Below are positions 32,337 through 40,893 of a stretch of 64,000 nucleotides of DNA, in pieces (positions within the stretch are counted from its first letter, which is position 1; each line of letters opens with the position of its first letter). Source of the DNA: VAYN01 sp964540905 (GTDB lineage: Bacteria; Actinomycetota; Thermoleophilia; Solirubrobacterales; 70-9). The DNA lies in contig CAZIOS010000012.1 of assembly GCA_964540905.1 (NCBI GenBank), positions 1 through 64,000 of the forward strand, in the 5' to 3' direction. The position numbers and the translations under genes are program-made. The notes under the pieces were generated by a model. The model ran no database searches. It worked only from the letters and a program-made list of their open reading frames with translations, and had not been told where the DNA came from.

Positions 32337-33095
32337 GTGCTGTATCGGGTCTATGTGGACGAGGCGGGGGATCGCGGCATCTCGACCCGATCGGCGTGCC
32401 ATTTCGTCGTCTCCGCGGTCGTCGTTGCCGACGAGGACGACGCTGACCTAAGAGGGCAGCTCGGGACCCTGCGCGGCGAACTCGGGCGCCATCCAGGCCA
32501 TGTTCTGCATTTCGTCAAGTTCAGCCACTCGCAGCGGCTCAAGGCGGTGCAGGACCTGTCCAACTCTTCATTGGCCGCGATCGTCAACGTCATCGTCCAC
32601 AAGGATTTGCTCGGACAGCCCCTTCCCAGTGGGGAGATGGCCCATATCTCCCGGCCCGATCCGATGTACCTGTGGGCGCTTCGCCTGCTTCTAGAGCGTG
32701 TCTCTTGGTTTATCGACGAACGGGACGGAGACGGCGCGGTGGTGACCTTCGCCCAGTTGCAGGGCTTCAAAGCCCAGAAGCTTCACGACTACCGTGCCGC
32801 GCTCGAAGCCACCGCCGAGGTCGACATCCGCTGGCACATCTTTGCCGGGCGGCCCTTCAGGATCGCCAGCCCGAAGTCAGTTGAGTTGCTGCAGGTCGCC
32901 GACACGACCGCCTCCGCCCTTTTTCGAGCGATCGAGTCAGATGCATACGGCAATACCGAGCCACGCTATCTGGAGGAGCTCCGCCCGAAGCTCTACCGAA
33001 GAGGCAGCGCCAAGGTGACTTCCTATGGCCTCAAGGTCTTTCCGGCGACGGTCTGCCAGGTCGACGGGCCGCTTGCCTTTCTCGGCGATTTCTAG
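32337..33095 (+). CDS. DUF3800 domain protein
   Basis: 252 aa. The family hallmark YVDEAGDRG is at residues 6-14, carrying the paired acidic residues expected of an RNase H-like metal site. The C-terminal LLQVADTTASALFRAIE supplies the further conserved Asp. Members are uncharacterised or poorly characterised, often in accessory or defence regions. The gene is less GC-rich than its neighbours. The GTG at 32337 follows AGGGGGG at good spacing, and a folded leader RNA precedes it. Confidence 0.88.
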   Translation: MLYRVYVDEAGDRGISTRSACHFVVSAVVVADEDDADLRGQLGTLRGELGRHPGHVLHFVKFSHSQRLKAVQDLSNSSLAAIVNVIVHKDLLGQPLPSGEMAHISRPDPMYLWALRLLLERVSWFIDERDGDGAVVTFAQLQGFKAQKLHDYRAALEATAEVDIRWHIFAGRPFRIASPKSVELLQVADTTASALFRAIESDAYGNTEPRYLEELRPKLYRRGSAKVTSYGLKVFPATVCQVDGPLAFLGDF

Positions 33096-33101
33096 ATCGC
33101 G

Positions 33102-33380
33102 TCAGTTGCTGACCGGGGCCACGGTCTCGAGCTCTTTGCCGACCGCCTCGACAACCTCCAGGCCGTCGTCCTCGAGGTCGCGGGAGCAGACGATGCGGAA
33201 GCGGCCGGTGCCGATCGCGCCGTCGGGGACGACCGGCAGGCCGCGAATCTGCTCCCAGCCCAGCCGCTCGACCTCGAACGGGTTCATCCGCACCTCGGCC
33301 GCCGGGAACGGGCAGCTCGAGTTGTGCTGGTCGATCGCCTTCGAGATCGCCTCCAGGTTCTTCGCCTCGGGAGAAGCCAC
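33102..33380 (-). CDS. Small conserved protein of unknown function
   Basis: 92 aa, soluble, no signal peptide or membrane helix. It opens MASPEAKNLEAISKAIDQHNSS and contains MNPFEVERLGWEQIRGLPVVPD and GRFRIVCSRDLEDD. I do not recognise it. TAGACT (33387-33392, minus strand) lies 6 nt before the GTG start, so it has its own promoter. It is convergent with the DUF3800 gene, with 6 nt between the stops. Confidence 0.65.
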   Translation of the reverse strand: MASPEAKNLEAISKAIDQHNSSCPFPAAEVRMNPFEVERLGWEQIRGLPVVPDGAIGTGRFRIVCSRDLEDDGLEVVEAVGKELETVAPVSN

Positions 33381-33395
33381 CGGGCAAGTCTAGGC

Positions 33396-35204
33396 CTAGC
33401 GGACCTCTACATAGTCGAACTTCGAGGAGGTGGGAGTCTGGCCAGGCGCGGCGTATTCGAGCTGCAGCGCGTAGCGGAACCCGCGCTTGAACTTGTGCTT
33501 GATCGTGAACTTCGCGCTGCCGGTGGCGACGCTCACCGCGGCAGCCTGGGCGAAGGTCGCCGGCTTCGCTGCGGCCGTGGCGACGGAAGAGGCTCTGGCG
33601 TGCTTCTTCGCGTGTCGCCTGCCCCGCAGCCTGCCGGTCTGCAGCGCCAGCAGCCGGACCGTGGCGCCGCTGACGGTCGGAGGCGAGCCGAGGGCGCCCG
33701 ACACCGTCACCAGGCCTTTCTTGGCCTTCACCGCCTTGAAGCTGACCGCGCCGAGACCGTGTGGTTGTGCCGCCGGCGTCGCAACCGTGATCGGGAAGGT
33801 TGGTGCGGCGGCGGGCGCGAGCAGATCGCCGAAGGCCGGGGTGACGCTGGTGTCCTCGATCTGGGCGAGCTGCCCGGTCGTGACCTGGTAGGAGCCGGTT
33901 GCCGGCGGCGCGAAGGTGACGCTGTAGTTGCCGGCGGCGTCCGTCATCCCGCTGCCGACCACCGTCGGGGTGGCACCGTCGACTCGGTCGACGGTGACGA
34001 CCTTGCCGGCCAGAGCCGGGTAGCCGGGCTCGAAGTTTGTCACCCTGCCGCTGACCGTGACCGTCTGGCCGGCGGCGACCGAGCCAGTCGACGGGGTCGC
34101 GCTCAGCGCCGGTGAGGCGTCCGCCCGGAACGGCGGGCCGCCCGGATCGCCGGCGGTGTTGAGGTAGATCCCCAGCTGCGACTGCAGGGCGGGCGAGGTG
34201 AGGAAGCCGAGGAAGTCCTTCGCACCCTGCAGGTTCACCGTCTCACCGGGTTTGGCGGGGTTGATCGCGTAGGCGTGAAAGTAGTCGGTCAGCTCGTTGG
34301 CGCCGCCCGGGGCCGACGCGGCGTTTTCGCGGCTGAGGATCGTCAGGTTGGGGATCGTGCCGGCAGGGTCGGTGCCGGAAAGCAGGTAGTCGAAGGTGCC
34401 ACGATCGGTCAACGTATAGCAGCCGTTCGGTACGCTGCCGGCGAGCGTGCAGCTGTTGACGGCGACCACGTTGGCGCCCTGGCTGGCGCCGGTGTTGATC
34501 AAGTACCAGCTCGGATTGTGGGGCGAGGCGACGGTGCCGCTGTCCGGACACGCCTGGCCGGACGTCGCCTGGACCGAGGGGTCGATCGGCGACATCCCGC
34601 CGCCGTCGCCGACGCTGACGTTGCAGAGCACGACGTTGGCGGGCGTCAGGCCGGCGCTGTAGACCAGCGCCCAGATCGCGTGCTCCCTGATCGTCACGAC
34701 CGAGGCGGTGGTGGTGCCACCGCGGCTGATGAAGGTGGCGTGCCCGGAGACGCCGGCCGTGGCGATGTCCGCGAACGCCTGGGCGACGTTGTGGCCGGCG
34801 TTGGCGGCGACGTTGGCGTGGTTGGTGTCGGCCGTCGGTCCGGCGACGACGAAGTCGCCGCTGTAGACCGCGCTCCCGAACTGGTTTTCATACGAGTAGC
34901 CGCCGGCGACGAATGCGCTCTCGAGCGCCGGACTGTCGAGGAAAACCACGCTGGGACCACCGGTGCCGTTCTCGGCGCTCTGAACCGCGGTGGAGGCGGC
35001 CGAGCCGGTGTAATTGAGCGTGTACTGAGGGAAGGCGGCCTTGAACTGGGGCTGGACCACGTGCTGGATCAGGCCGGAATCGGCGGGGCCGCTGGCGCCG
35101 ACGACGGTGACGGTAGAGGCGTTGTCGGCGCTGGCCGGGACGGGCGCCAGCAGGATCGCCACGACCGCGCTCGCGCACCCGAGGAGAGACGCCGGAATCC
35201 TCAT
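33396..35204 (-). CDS. Secreted TupA-like substrate-binding protein with Ig-like domain
   Basis: 602 aa with a signal peptide (about 1-26). Residues 30-360 resemble PstS/TupA-type periplasmic binding proteins: SGLIQHVVQPQFKAAFPQYT, VVFLDSPALESAFVAGGYSY, SGDFVVAGPTADTN and FISRGGTTTASVV. An Ig-like domain follows (about 368-450, TVTVSGRVTNFEPGYPALAG). Next is a Lys/Arg-rich stretch near 530, then a final beta domain. No ABC permease or ATPase gene is nearby, so it may be a surface protein rather than a transporter part. TATGCT precedes the ATG by 6 nt. Confidence 0.75.
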   Translation of the reverse strand: MRIPASLLGCASAVVAILLAPVPASADNASTVTVVGASGPADSGLIQHVVQPQFKAAFPQYTLNYTGSAASTAVQSAENGTGGPSVVFLDSPALESAFVAGGYSYENQFGSAVYSGDFVVAGPTADTNHANVAANAGHNVAQAFADIATAGVSGHATFISRGGTTTASVVTIREHAIWALVYSAGLTPANVVLCNVSVGDGGGMSPIDPSVQATSGQACPDSGTVASPHNPSWYLINTGASQGANVVAVNSCTLAGSVPNGCYTLTDRGTFDYLLSGTDPAGTIPNLTILSRENAASAPGGANELTDYFHAYAINPAKPGETVNLQGAKDFLGFLTSPALQSQLGIYLNTAGDPGGPPFRADASPALSATPSTGSVAAGQTVTVSGRVTNFEPGYPALAGKVVTVDRVDGATPTVVGSGMTDAAGNYSVTFAPPATGSYQVTTGQLAQIEDTSVTPAFGDLLAPAAAPTFPITVATPAAQPHGLGAVSFKAVKAKKGLVTVSGALGSPPTVSGATVRLLALQTGRLRGRRHAKKHARASSVATAAAKPATFAQAAAVSVATGSAKFTIKHKFKRGFRYALQLEYAAPGQTPTSSKFDYVEVR

Positions 35205-35259
35205 CGCGGGAGCATAAACCCGGACCTGGAGCCGCCGGGACGGGCCTTACGGTTAAGCG

Positions 35260-36354
35260 GTGAACGACAGGCGCTGCATCGCCCACCTCGATATGGACGC
35301 CTTCTACGCGTCCGTCGAGCTGGGGCGGCGGCCGGAGCTGAAGGGGAAGCCGGTGGTGGTCTGCGGGTCGGGGCCGCGGGCGGTGGTGACGACGGCGAGC
35401 TACGAGGCGCGGAAGCTGGCCGGGATCCACTCGGCGATGCCGGCGGCGGTGGCGCGGCGGCGTCTGCCGGACGCGGTCTACCTGCGGCCGGACTTCCCCG
35501 CCTATCGCGGGGCCTCGGCGCGGGTGATGGAGGTGCTGCGGGCCAACGTCGAGACGGTCGAGGTGGTCGGGCTCGACGAGGCCTACCTCGACCTCAGCGG
35601 CCTCTTCTCGCCGAAGGCGACGATGCGGCGGATCGCGACCGAGATCCGCGAGGAGACGGGATTGACCTGCTCGGTCGGGATCTCCGAGAGCCGGCTGCTG
35701 GCGAAGATCGTCAGCGAGCTCGGCAAGCCCGCCGGCCTGGTCGTGCTCTCGCGCGAGGACGCGCTCGCGCGCTTCGCCGCCGAGTCCCCGGGTCTCGTCC
35801 CCGGGATTGGCCCCAAGACCGTGGTCAAGCTGGAGCGGATGGGGGTCCGCACCCTGGCCGAGCTCGGGCGTCGCGACTCCGCGGAGCTGGAGGCGGCCTT
35901 CGGGCCGCGCTCGGGCGCCTGGCTGCACGCCCGCGGCCGGCTCTGGGACGAGACCCCCATCACCGTCGCCCGCGAGACCAAATCGCAGTCGGCGGAGACG
36001 ACCTTCGACGTCGACGTCGACGACCGCGCCGCCCTGGAGGCGGCGCTGGCCGAGCTGACGGAGGAGCTTTGCCGGCGCCTGCGCAAGCGCGAGCTGGAGG
36101 GGCGCACGGTCGGGATCAAGATCCGGCTCGACGACTGGACCAACGTCAGCCGCTCCCACACCCTCGAGGAGCCGACCGCCGACCCGGAGGTGGTGCGGCC
36201 GCTGGCGCTGGAGCTGCTGCGCGCCTACGACCCGCCGCGGCCGGTGCGGCTGCTCGGCGTCCGCCTCGCCTCGTTCGGGGGCGAAGCGGACGCCGAGGCT
36301 GCCGCGGCCACCGACGACCCGGCCGGGCAGCTGCGGCTGAGCCTGCCGGCCTGA
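35260..36354 (+). CDS. dinB: DNA polymerase IV
   Basis: Y-family lesion-bypass polymerase of 364 aa. The metal ligands are D11 in AHLDMDAFYASVE and D106-E107 in VGLDEAYLDLSG. Helix-hairpin-helix GIGPKTVVKLERMGV and a little-finger domain follow. The C-terminal QLRLSL is a beta-clamp binding motif. The GTG at 35260 is 6 nt after TACGGT. No LexA site is apparent to me in the short upstream region. Confidence 0.94.
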   Translation: MNDRRCIAHLDMDAFYASVELGRRPELKGKPVVVCGSGPRAVVTTASYEARKLAGIHSAMPAAVARRRLPDAVYLRPDFPAYRGASARVMEVLRANVETVEVVGLDEAYLDLSGLFSPKATMRRIATEIREETGLTCSVGISESRLLAKIVSELGKPAGLVVLSREDALARFAAESPGLVPGIGPKTVVKLERMGVRTLAELGRRDSAELEAAFGPRSGAWLHARGRLWDETPITVARETKSQSAETTFDVDVDDRAALEAALAELTEELCRRLRKRELEGRTVGIKIRLDDWTNVSRSHTLEEPTADPEVVRPLALELLRAYDPPRPVRLLGVRLASFGGEADAEAAAATDDPAGQLRLSLPA

Positions 36355-36360
36355 GCGCCG

Positions 36361-37008
36361 CTAGCGGCTCGAGAGCACGATGCCGAGGCCGGGGAAGCCG
36401 AGCCGTTCCTTGGTCACCGTGGTCAGGTCGAAATCGCGACCCGCCACGTAGGGGCCGCGGTCGATCACCGGCACCGTCACCGTGCGGCCGTGGTAGCGCA
36501 GCTTCACCTCGGTGCCGCAGGGCAGCGTCTTGTTGGCGACGCCGAGCGTCCCCGGCTCCAGGGTGCCGCCGCAGGCGACGCCGTTGCCGTAGAGCCCGGG
36601 GCCGTAGTAGGAGGCCTCGGCGGTGCGGTAGGCGGTCGCCAGCCGGGCGGCGCTGACCGCGCCCCGGCCGCGGCGATCGTGGACGCCGAAGGCCCGCACC
36701 GCGTAGGTGCCGGTCCGCGCCGGCGTCCAGCGCAGGCGGAAGCTCCCGTCCGGCCTGGTGTGGACGGAGCTGATCTCGGCGCCGCCGCCGCGGAAGACGA
36801 CCTTGACCCGGCGGGAGCCGCCCGGCCGCACCCGGCCGTGGACGACGATCGCCTCGCCCCTCATCAGGGTGTGCTTGGAGAGGTGCAGGGAGACATGGGA
36901 ATCGACCCGGCCGGGTCGCTGCTGGTGCTGTGAGTTCTTCGCCGCGGCCGGCGCAATGCCGATCGACAGCGCGGTGGCGGCTGCCACCGCGGGCAGGAGG
37001 TATCGCAT
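36361..37008 (-). CDS. Secreted RlpA-like double-psi beta-barrel protein
   Basis: 215 aa with a signal peptide (about 1-23, cut after APAAA). An Ig-like domain lies at about 40-120, followed by a C-terminal double-psi beta-barrel: YYGPGLYGNGVACGG, GVANKTLPCGTEVKLRY, VIDRGPYVAGRDFDLT. The conserved barrel Asp is in IDRGPY. Such proteins act on or bind peptidoglycan. A cyclic-di-AMP riboswitch precedes it, tying its expression to cell-wall or osmotic state. Confidence 0.88.
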   Translation of the reverse strand: MRYLLPAVAAATALSIGIAPAAAKNSQHQQRPGRVDSHVSLHLSKHTLMRGEAIVVHGRVRPGGSRRVKVVFRGGGAEISSVHTRPDGSFRLRWTPARTGTYAVRAFGVHDRRGRGAVSAARLATAYRTAEASYYGPGLYGNGVACGGTLEPGTLGVANKTLPCGTEVKLRYHGRTVTVPVIDRGPYVAGRDFDLTTVTKERLGFPGLGIVLSSR

Positions 37009-37030
37009 CTGTTTCGCTCGCTTTCTCGCT

Positions 37031-37200
37031 GCCTACGGGGTTAGCTGACGGGCTCGCGGGTGCCGGCACAGCGCCGGTGCTCGCTACGGGCGGCTCGCCG
37101 CCCGATTCGCCCCGGCCGCGGCATCGATCGCCGCGGCATTTGGGTCCCCCGTTCCCGCTCGCGTGGCGCGAGGGGACTCGGCAGATGGGTTCGCTCGTTT
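37031..37200 (-). ncRNA. ydaO-yuaA (cyclic-di-AMP) riboswitch
   Basis: Read on the minus strand, the leader contains the family signatures in order. They are CGAACCCATCTGCCGAGTCC, GGAACGGGGGACCCA, GGGGCGAATC, GTAGCGAGCACC, and GAGCCCGTCAGCTAACCCC followed by GTAGGC. These match my knowledge of the ydaO consensus closely. It ends 22 nt before the RlpA-like start codon. Actinobacterial ydaO switches commonly control secreted wall hydrolases and turn expression off at high c-di-AMP. Confidence 0.93.
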
Positions 37201-37283
37201 GTCGTCGAACACCGTAGGGCTGCCCTCAGAGCGGCTTCGTGACCGCCCTCACACGCCTGGGCCGGCGCAAGCAAACGTGCAAA

Positions 37284-37299
37284 CCGCATGAGAATGCGG
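37284..37299. promoter_or_regulatory. Short palindrome in the divergent RlpA/WS-DGAT region
   Basis: CCGCATgagaATGCGG is a perfect 6-bp inverted repeat 48 nt upstream of the WS/DGAT start. It could be an operator half-site pair or a small hairpin. The rest of 37201-37346 holds no gene; it must contain the riboswitch promoter on the minus strand and the WS/DGAT promoter on the plus strand. Confidence 0.35.
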
Positions 37300-37346
37300 A
37301 AAAGTAGCCTCTTTCGTGCCCAGCCGACCTGTGCGAAGATGCATCG

Positions 37347-38795
37347 GTGGCAAGCGAAAGACTGACCGGGCTGGACACCTCGTTTCTCCACATGGAGCGC
37401 GCCGGCGCCCACATGCACGTCGCCTCGACGATCGTCTTCGAAGGCCCGGCTCCCTCCCACGCCGAGTTCCGCGACCACATCGCCTCGCGCCTGCACCTGG
37501 TCCCGCGCTTCCGCCAGAAGCTGCGCTTCGTCCCCTTCGACCAGGGCCGGCCGGTCTGGGTCGACGACCCGCACCTCAACCTCGACTACCACGTCCGCCA
37601 GAGCGCGCTGCCGGCGCCGGGCTCCGACGAGCAGCTGCGCAACCTGGCGGCGCGGATCTTCTCCCAGCAGCTCGACCGCAGCAAGCCGCTCTGGGAGCTG
37701 TGGCTGGTCGAGGGTCCGCACGACGGCCGCTTCGCGATCGTCGGCAAGAGCCACCACGCGCTGGTCGACGGCGTCTCCGGGGTCGACATCACCACCGTCC
37801 TCTTCGACCTCGACGCCGAGCCCCAGGGCCGGCCCTCCCCGCCGCCGCCCTGGCTGGCGCGCCCGGAACCGACCGACCTGAAGCTGCTCGGCGACGCCGT
37901 CCGCGAGCGCCTGACCAGCCCGCGCGAGATCGTCCGCGGCGCCCGCGCGATACTGCGCGGCCCGCGCCAGGTCCTGCGCGGGGTCGGCGCCACCTCGAAG
38001 ATGCTGGGCGCCGGCATCGCCGCCCCCAACAGCGTCTTCAACGTCGAGATCGGCCCCCACCGCCGCTTCGCGATGACCCAGACCGACCTCGCCGACCTCA
38101 AGCGGGTCAAGGACAAGCACGGCGGCACCGTCAACGACGTGATCCTCTCGATCGTCGCCGGCTCGCTCGGCAACTACCTGCGGGCGCGCGGCCACGACAC
38201 CGAGGGGCTGGAGCTGCGGGCGATGGTCCCGGTCAGCGTCCGCGCCGCCGAGGAGCACGGCGCCCTCGGCAACCGGATCTCGGCGATGATGGCGCCGCTG
38301 CCGGTCTGGTCCGAGGACCCGGTCGAGCGGCTGAAGATCATGACCGAGGAGATGGGCGACCTGAAGTCCTCGGGCCAGGCGGTCGGGGCCGAAATCCTGA
38401 CCAAGATCACCGACTTCGCCCCGACCACGATCGCCTCGCAGGCGGCGCGGCTGCAGCCGGCGCAGCGCTTCTTCAACCTCGTCGTCACCAACGTCCCCGG
38501 GCCGCAGTTCCCCCTCTACGTGCTGGGGCGCAAGATGGAGTCGATCTTCCCGATGGTGCCGCTGGCCCGCCGCCAGGCGCTCTGCATCGGAATCATGTCC
38601 TACGACGGCCAGGTCAACTTCGGCCTGATCGGCGACTACGACGCGATGGCCGACCTCGACAGCTTCGCCCTCGACCTCGAGGCGGCGACGGCGGAGGTCG
38701 TGGCGACGGCGCCGGCGGGCAGGAAGCGCAGCAAGGTGGGCAGCGCCTCCAGCAACGGCAGCACCGCGCTCGCATCATCCGAGCCGCGCTCTTAG
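37347..38795 (+). CDS. Wax ester synthase/diacylglycerol acyltransferase
   Basis: 482 aa WS/DGAT. The catalytic motif is H136-H137-ALV-D141-G142 in GKSHHALVDGVSG. The second conserved region is LVVTNVPGPQFPLYVLG and the third is MSYDGQVNFGLIGDYDAM. These enzymes make triacylglycerol or wax esters as storage lipid and are frequent in actinobacteria. The C-terminal 30 residues are a low-complexity Ser/Lys tail. The GTG at 37347 gives the usual ERLTGLDTSFLHME start. Confidence 0.93.
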   Translation: MASERLTGLDTSFLHMERAGAHMHVASTIVFEGPAPSHAEFRDHIASRLHLVPRFRQKLRFVPFDQGRPVWVDDPHLNLDYHVRQSALPAPGSDEQLRNLAARIFSQQLDRSKPLWELWLVEGPHDGRFAIVGKSHHALVDGVSGVDITTVLFDLDAEPQGRPSPPPPWLARPEPTDLKLLGDAVRERLTSPREIVRGARAILRGPRQVLRGVGATSKMLGAGIAAPNSVFNVEIGPHRRFAMTQTDLADLKRVKDKHGGTVNDVILSIVAGSLGNYLRARGHDTEGLELRAMVPVSVRAAEEHGALGNRISAMMAPLPVWSEDPVERLKIMTEEMGDLKSSGQAVGAEILTKITDFAPTTIASQAARLQPAQRFFNLVVTNVPGPQFPLYVLGRKMESIFPMVPLARRQALCIGIMSYDGQVNFGLIGDYDAMADLDSFALDLEAATAEVVATAPAGRKRSKVGSASSNGSTALASSEPRS

Positions 38796-38832
38796 CGCCA
38801 GGCGCCGGACCCAGCCGGGCGGCAGGCGGCCT

Positions 38833-39228
38833 CTACGCCTGGAAATCGCTGATCTGCCAGTGGTTGCCGGTGGCCGACTGCGCGAGTTCGAAGCTGGTGC
38901 CCGAGTCACCCTTGAAGGTCACCACAGCTGAGCGGCCGCTGACGCTGATCTTGGCGATCTTCAGTGAGCCGAGGTCGACGGAATCGCTGCTCAGGTCTTT
39001 CTTCAGGCCCGCCGCGCAGCTGCCGCCGCCAGATTTGACGAAGGCTTCGAGCTGGGGGTCGATCTCTTCGCAGGCGCTCGCCAGGTCGCCCTTGGCGATC
39101 GCCCCATCGAAGCCCTCGACCGCCTTTCTCACCGCCGTTTCGGAGCTTTCGCCGCCGCCGCAACCGCTCAGCGCCAGGATCGCGACGAGCGTCAAGGCGA
39201 CGTATCCCGCTTTTCCTCGGCGCATCAC
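38833..39228 (-). CDS. Putative lipoprotein
   Basis: 131 aa. A basic N-terminus, a hydrophobic helix and the lipobox LSGC (about 20-23) indicate a lipid-anchored surface protein. The mature part has two Cys (ACEEIDP and GSCAAGLKK) that may form a disulfide, then KISVSGRSAVVTFKGDSG. It resembles small DUF4878-like/NTF2-like lipoproteins, but I do not name a family. TAGGGTTCGCG (39238-39243 plus) lies 9 nt before the GTG start. Confidence 0.75.
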   Translation of the reverse strand: MMRRGKAGYVALTLVAILALSGCGGGESSETAVRKAVEGFDGAIAKGDLASACEEIDPQLEAFVKSGGGSCAAGLKKDLSSDSVDLGSLKIAKISVSGRSAVVTFKGDSGTSFELAQSATGNHWQISDFQA

Positions 39229-39291
39229 CGTTCGCGAACCCTAGATGGTGCCCGATCGCGATACTTGGCCGGTGATCGCCCCGAGGCAGCC

Positions 39292-40893
39292 GTGCGCGTA
39301 GCGCTGGCCCAGATCAACCCCACCGTCGGCGACATCGACGGCAACGCCGCCAAGATCGCCGAGTGGATCGGCCGCGCCCGCGAGGCGGGCGCCGAGCTGG
39401 CGATCTTCCCCGAGCTCTGCCTGCCCGGCTACCCGGCCGAGGACCTCTACCTGAAGCGCCACTTCCTCGCCGCCAACCGGCGCGCGATCGAGGAGCTGGC
39501 CGCGGCGGCGGTCGGCATCGCCGCCCTGGTCGGCTTCGCCGAGCCGGTCGCCGGCGGCGGCGACTCGCGCCACGCCCACAACTCGACCGCGGTCCTCGCC
39601 GACGGCGCCGTGCGGGCCGTCTACCGCAAGAACCTGTTGCCCAACTACGCCGTCTTCGACGAGCAGCGCTACTTCGTCCCCGGCACCGAGCCGGTCACGA
39701 TCGAGGTCGCCGGCGAGCCGGTCGGACTGACGATCTGCGAGGACTGCTGGGTGCCGGGGCCGCCGGCCCAGACCGAGGCCGAGGAAGGGGCGAAGCTGAT
39801 CGCCAACCCCTCGGGCTCGCCCTACCACCGCGGCAAGGGCCGCGAGCGCGAGGCGATGTTCGCCGAACGCTCGCGCGCCTACGGCGTCCACTTCGCCTTC
39901 TGCAACCTGGTCGGCGGCCAGGACGAGCTCGTCTTCGACGGCCAGAGCATGGTCACCGCCCCCGGCGGTGAGACGATCGCCCGTGCCGCCCAGTTCGAGG
40001 AGGAGCTGCTGGTCTGCGACCTGGCCGGCGGCGGGCCGCTGGCGCCGCCGCTCGCCGACCTCGACGAGGTCTACGCGGCGCTGGTCCTGGGGCTGCGCGA
40101 CTACGTCGCCAAGAACGGCTTCCGCCACGTCGGCATCGCCCTCTCCGGCGGCATCGACTCGGCCCTGGTGGCGCTGTTGGCGGTCGACGCGCTCGGTCCC
40201 GAGCGGGTCAGCTGCGTGGTCATGCCCTCTCCTCATTCCAGCTCCGAAACCCAGGAGGACGCCAGAACCATCGCCCGCAACCTCGGCTGCGAGCTGCTCG
40301 AGATCGAGATCGAGCCGATGATGGAGGGCTACCAGCGGGCGCTCGGCGGCCCCGCCGAGCTCGACCTGGCGGCGGAGAACATCCAGGCGCGGATCCGCGG
40401 CAACCTGATGATGGCGCTCTCCAACCGCCACGGCTGGCTGGTGCTGACGACCGGCAACAAGAGCGAGATGTCGGTCGGCTACGCGACCCTCTACGGCGAC
40501 ATGGCGGGCGGCTTCGCGACGATCAAGGACGTGCCGAAGGGGCTCGTCTACGAGCTGGTGCGGCGGCGCAACGAGCGCGCCGGCGGCGAGCTGGTGCCGG
40601 CCTCGGCGATCGCGCGGGCGCCCTCGGCGGAGCTGCGCCCGGACCAGCTCGACAGCGACTCCCTCCCTCCCTATGAGCTGCTCGACCGCATCCTCGAGGC
40701 CTACGTCGAGCGCGACCAGGGCCGCGAGGAGATGATCGCGGCGGGGCTGCCGGCGGCGACCGTCGACGAGGTGATCCGCCTGGTCGACCGCTCCGAGTAC
40801 AAGCGCCGCCAGGCGGCGCCGGGAATCCGCATCACCCCGCGCGCCTTCGGCAGGGATCGCCGCCTCCCGATCACGAACCGCTTCGGCGGTTAG
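39292..40893 (+). CDS. nadE: Glutamine-dependent NAD+ synthetase
   Basis: 533 aa two-domain enzyme. The N-terminal nitrilase-like glutaminase has E41 (FPELCLPGYP), K113 (YRKNLLPNY) and C149 (TICEDCW). The C-terminal synthetase has ALSGGIDSALV as the PP-loop and TTGNKSEMSVGYATLYGDMAGG. It converts deamido-NAD to NAD. I chose the GTG at 39292 because MRVALAQINPTVGD is the family start; a TTG at 39265 is a longer alternative. The stop overlaps the convergent thioesterase stop by 4 nt. Confidence 0.93.
   Translation: MRVALAQINPTVGDIDGNAAKIAEWIGRAREAGAELAIFPELCLPGYPAEDLYLKRHFLAANRRAIEELAAAAVGIAALVGFAEPVAGGGDSRHAHNSTAVLADGAVRAVYRKNLLPNYAVFDEQRYFVPGTEPVTIEVAGEPVGLTICEDCWVPGPPAQTEAEEGAKLIANPSGSPYHRGKGREREAMFAERSRAYGVHFAFCNLVGGQDELVFDGQSMVTAPGGETIARAAQFEEELLVCDLAGGGPLAPPLADLDEVYAALVLGLRDYVAKNGFRHVGIALSGGIDSALVALLAVDALGPERVSCVVMPSPHSSSETQEDARTIARNLGCELLEIEIEPMMEGYQRALGGPAELDLAAENIQARIRGNLMMALSNRHGWLVLTTGNKSEMSVGYATLYGDMAGGFATIKDVPKGLVYELVRRRNERAGGELVPASAIARAPSAELRPDQLDSDSLPPYELLDRILEAYVERDQGREEMIAAGLPAATVDEVIRLVDRSEYKRRQAAPGIRITPRAFGRDRRLPITNRFGG

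Noticed and set aside
37031..37200. GC-rich inverted repeats read as an insertion-site or operator cluster
   Set aside because: On the minus strand they fit the ydaO-yuaA riboswitch stems and consensus words.
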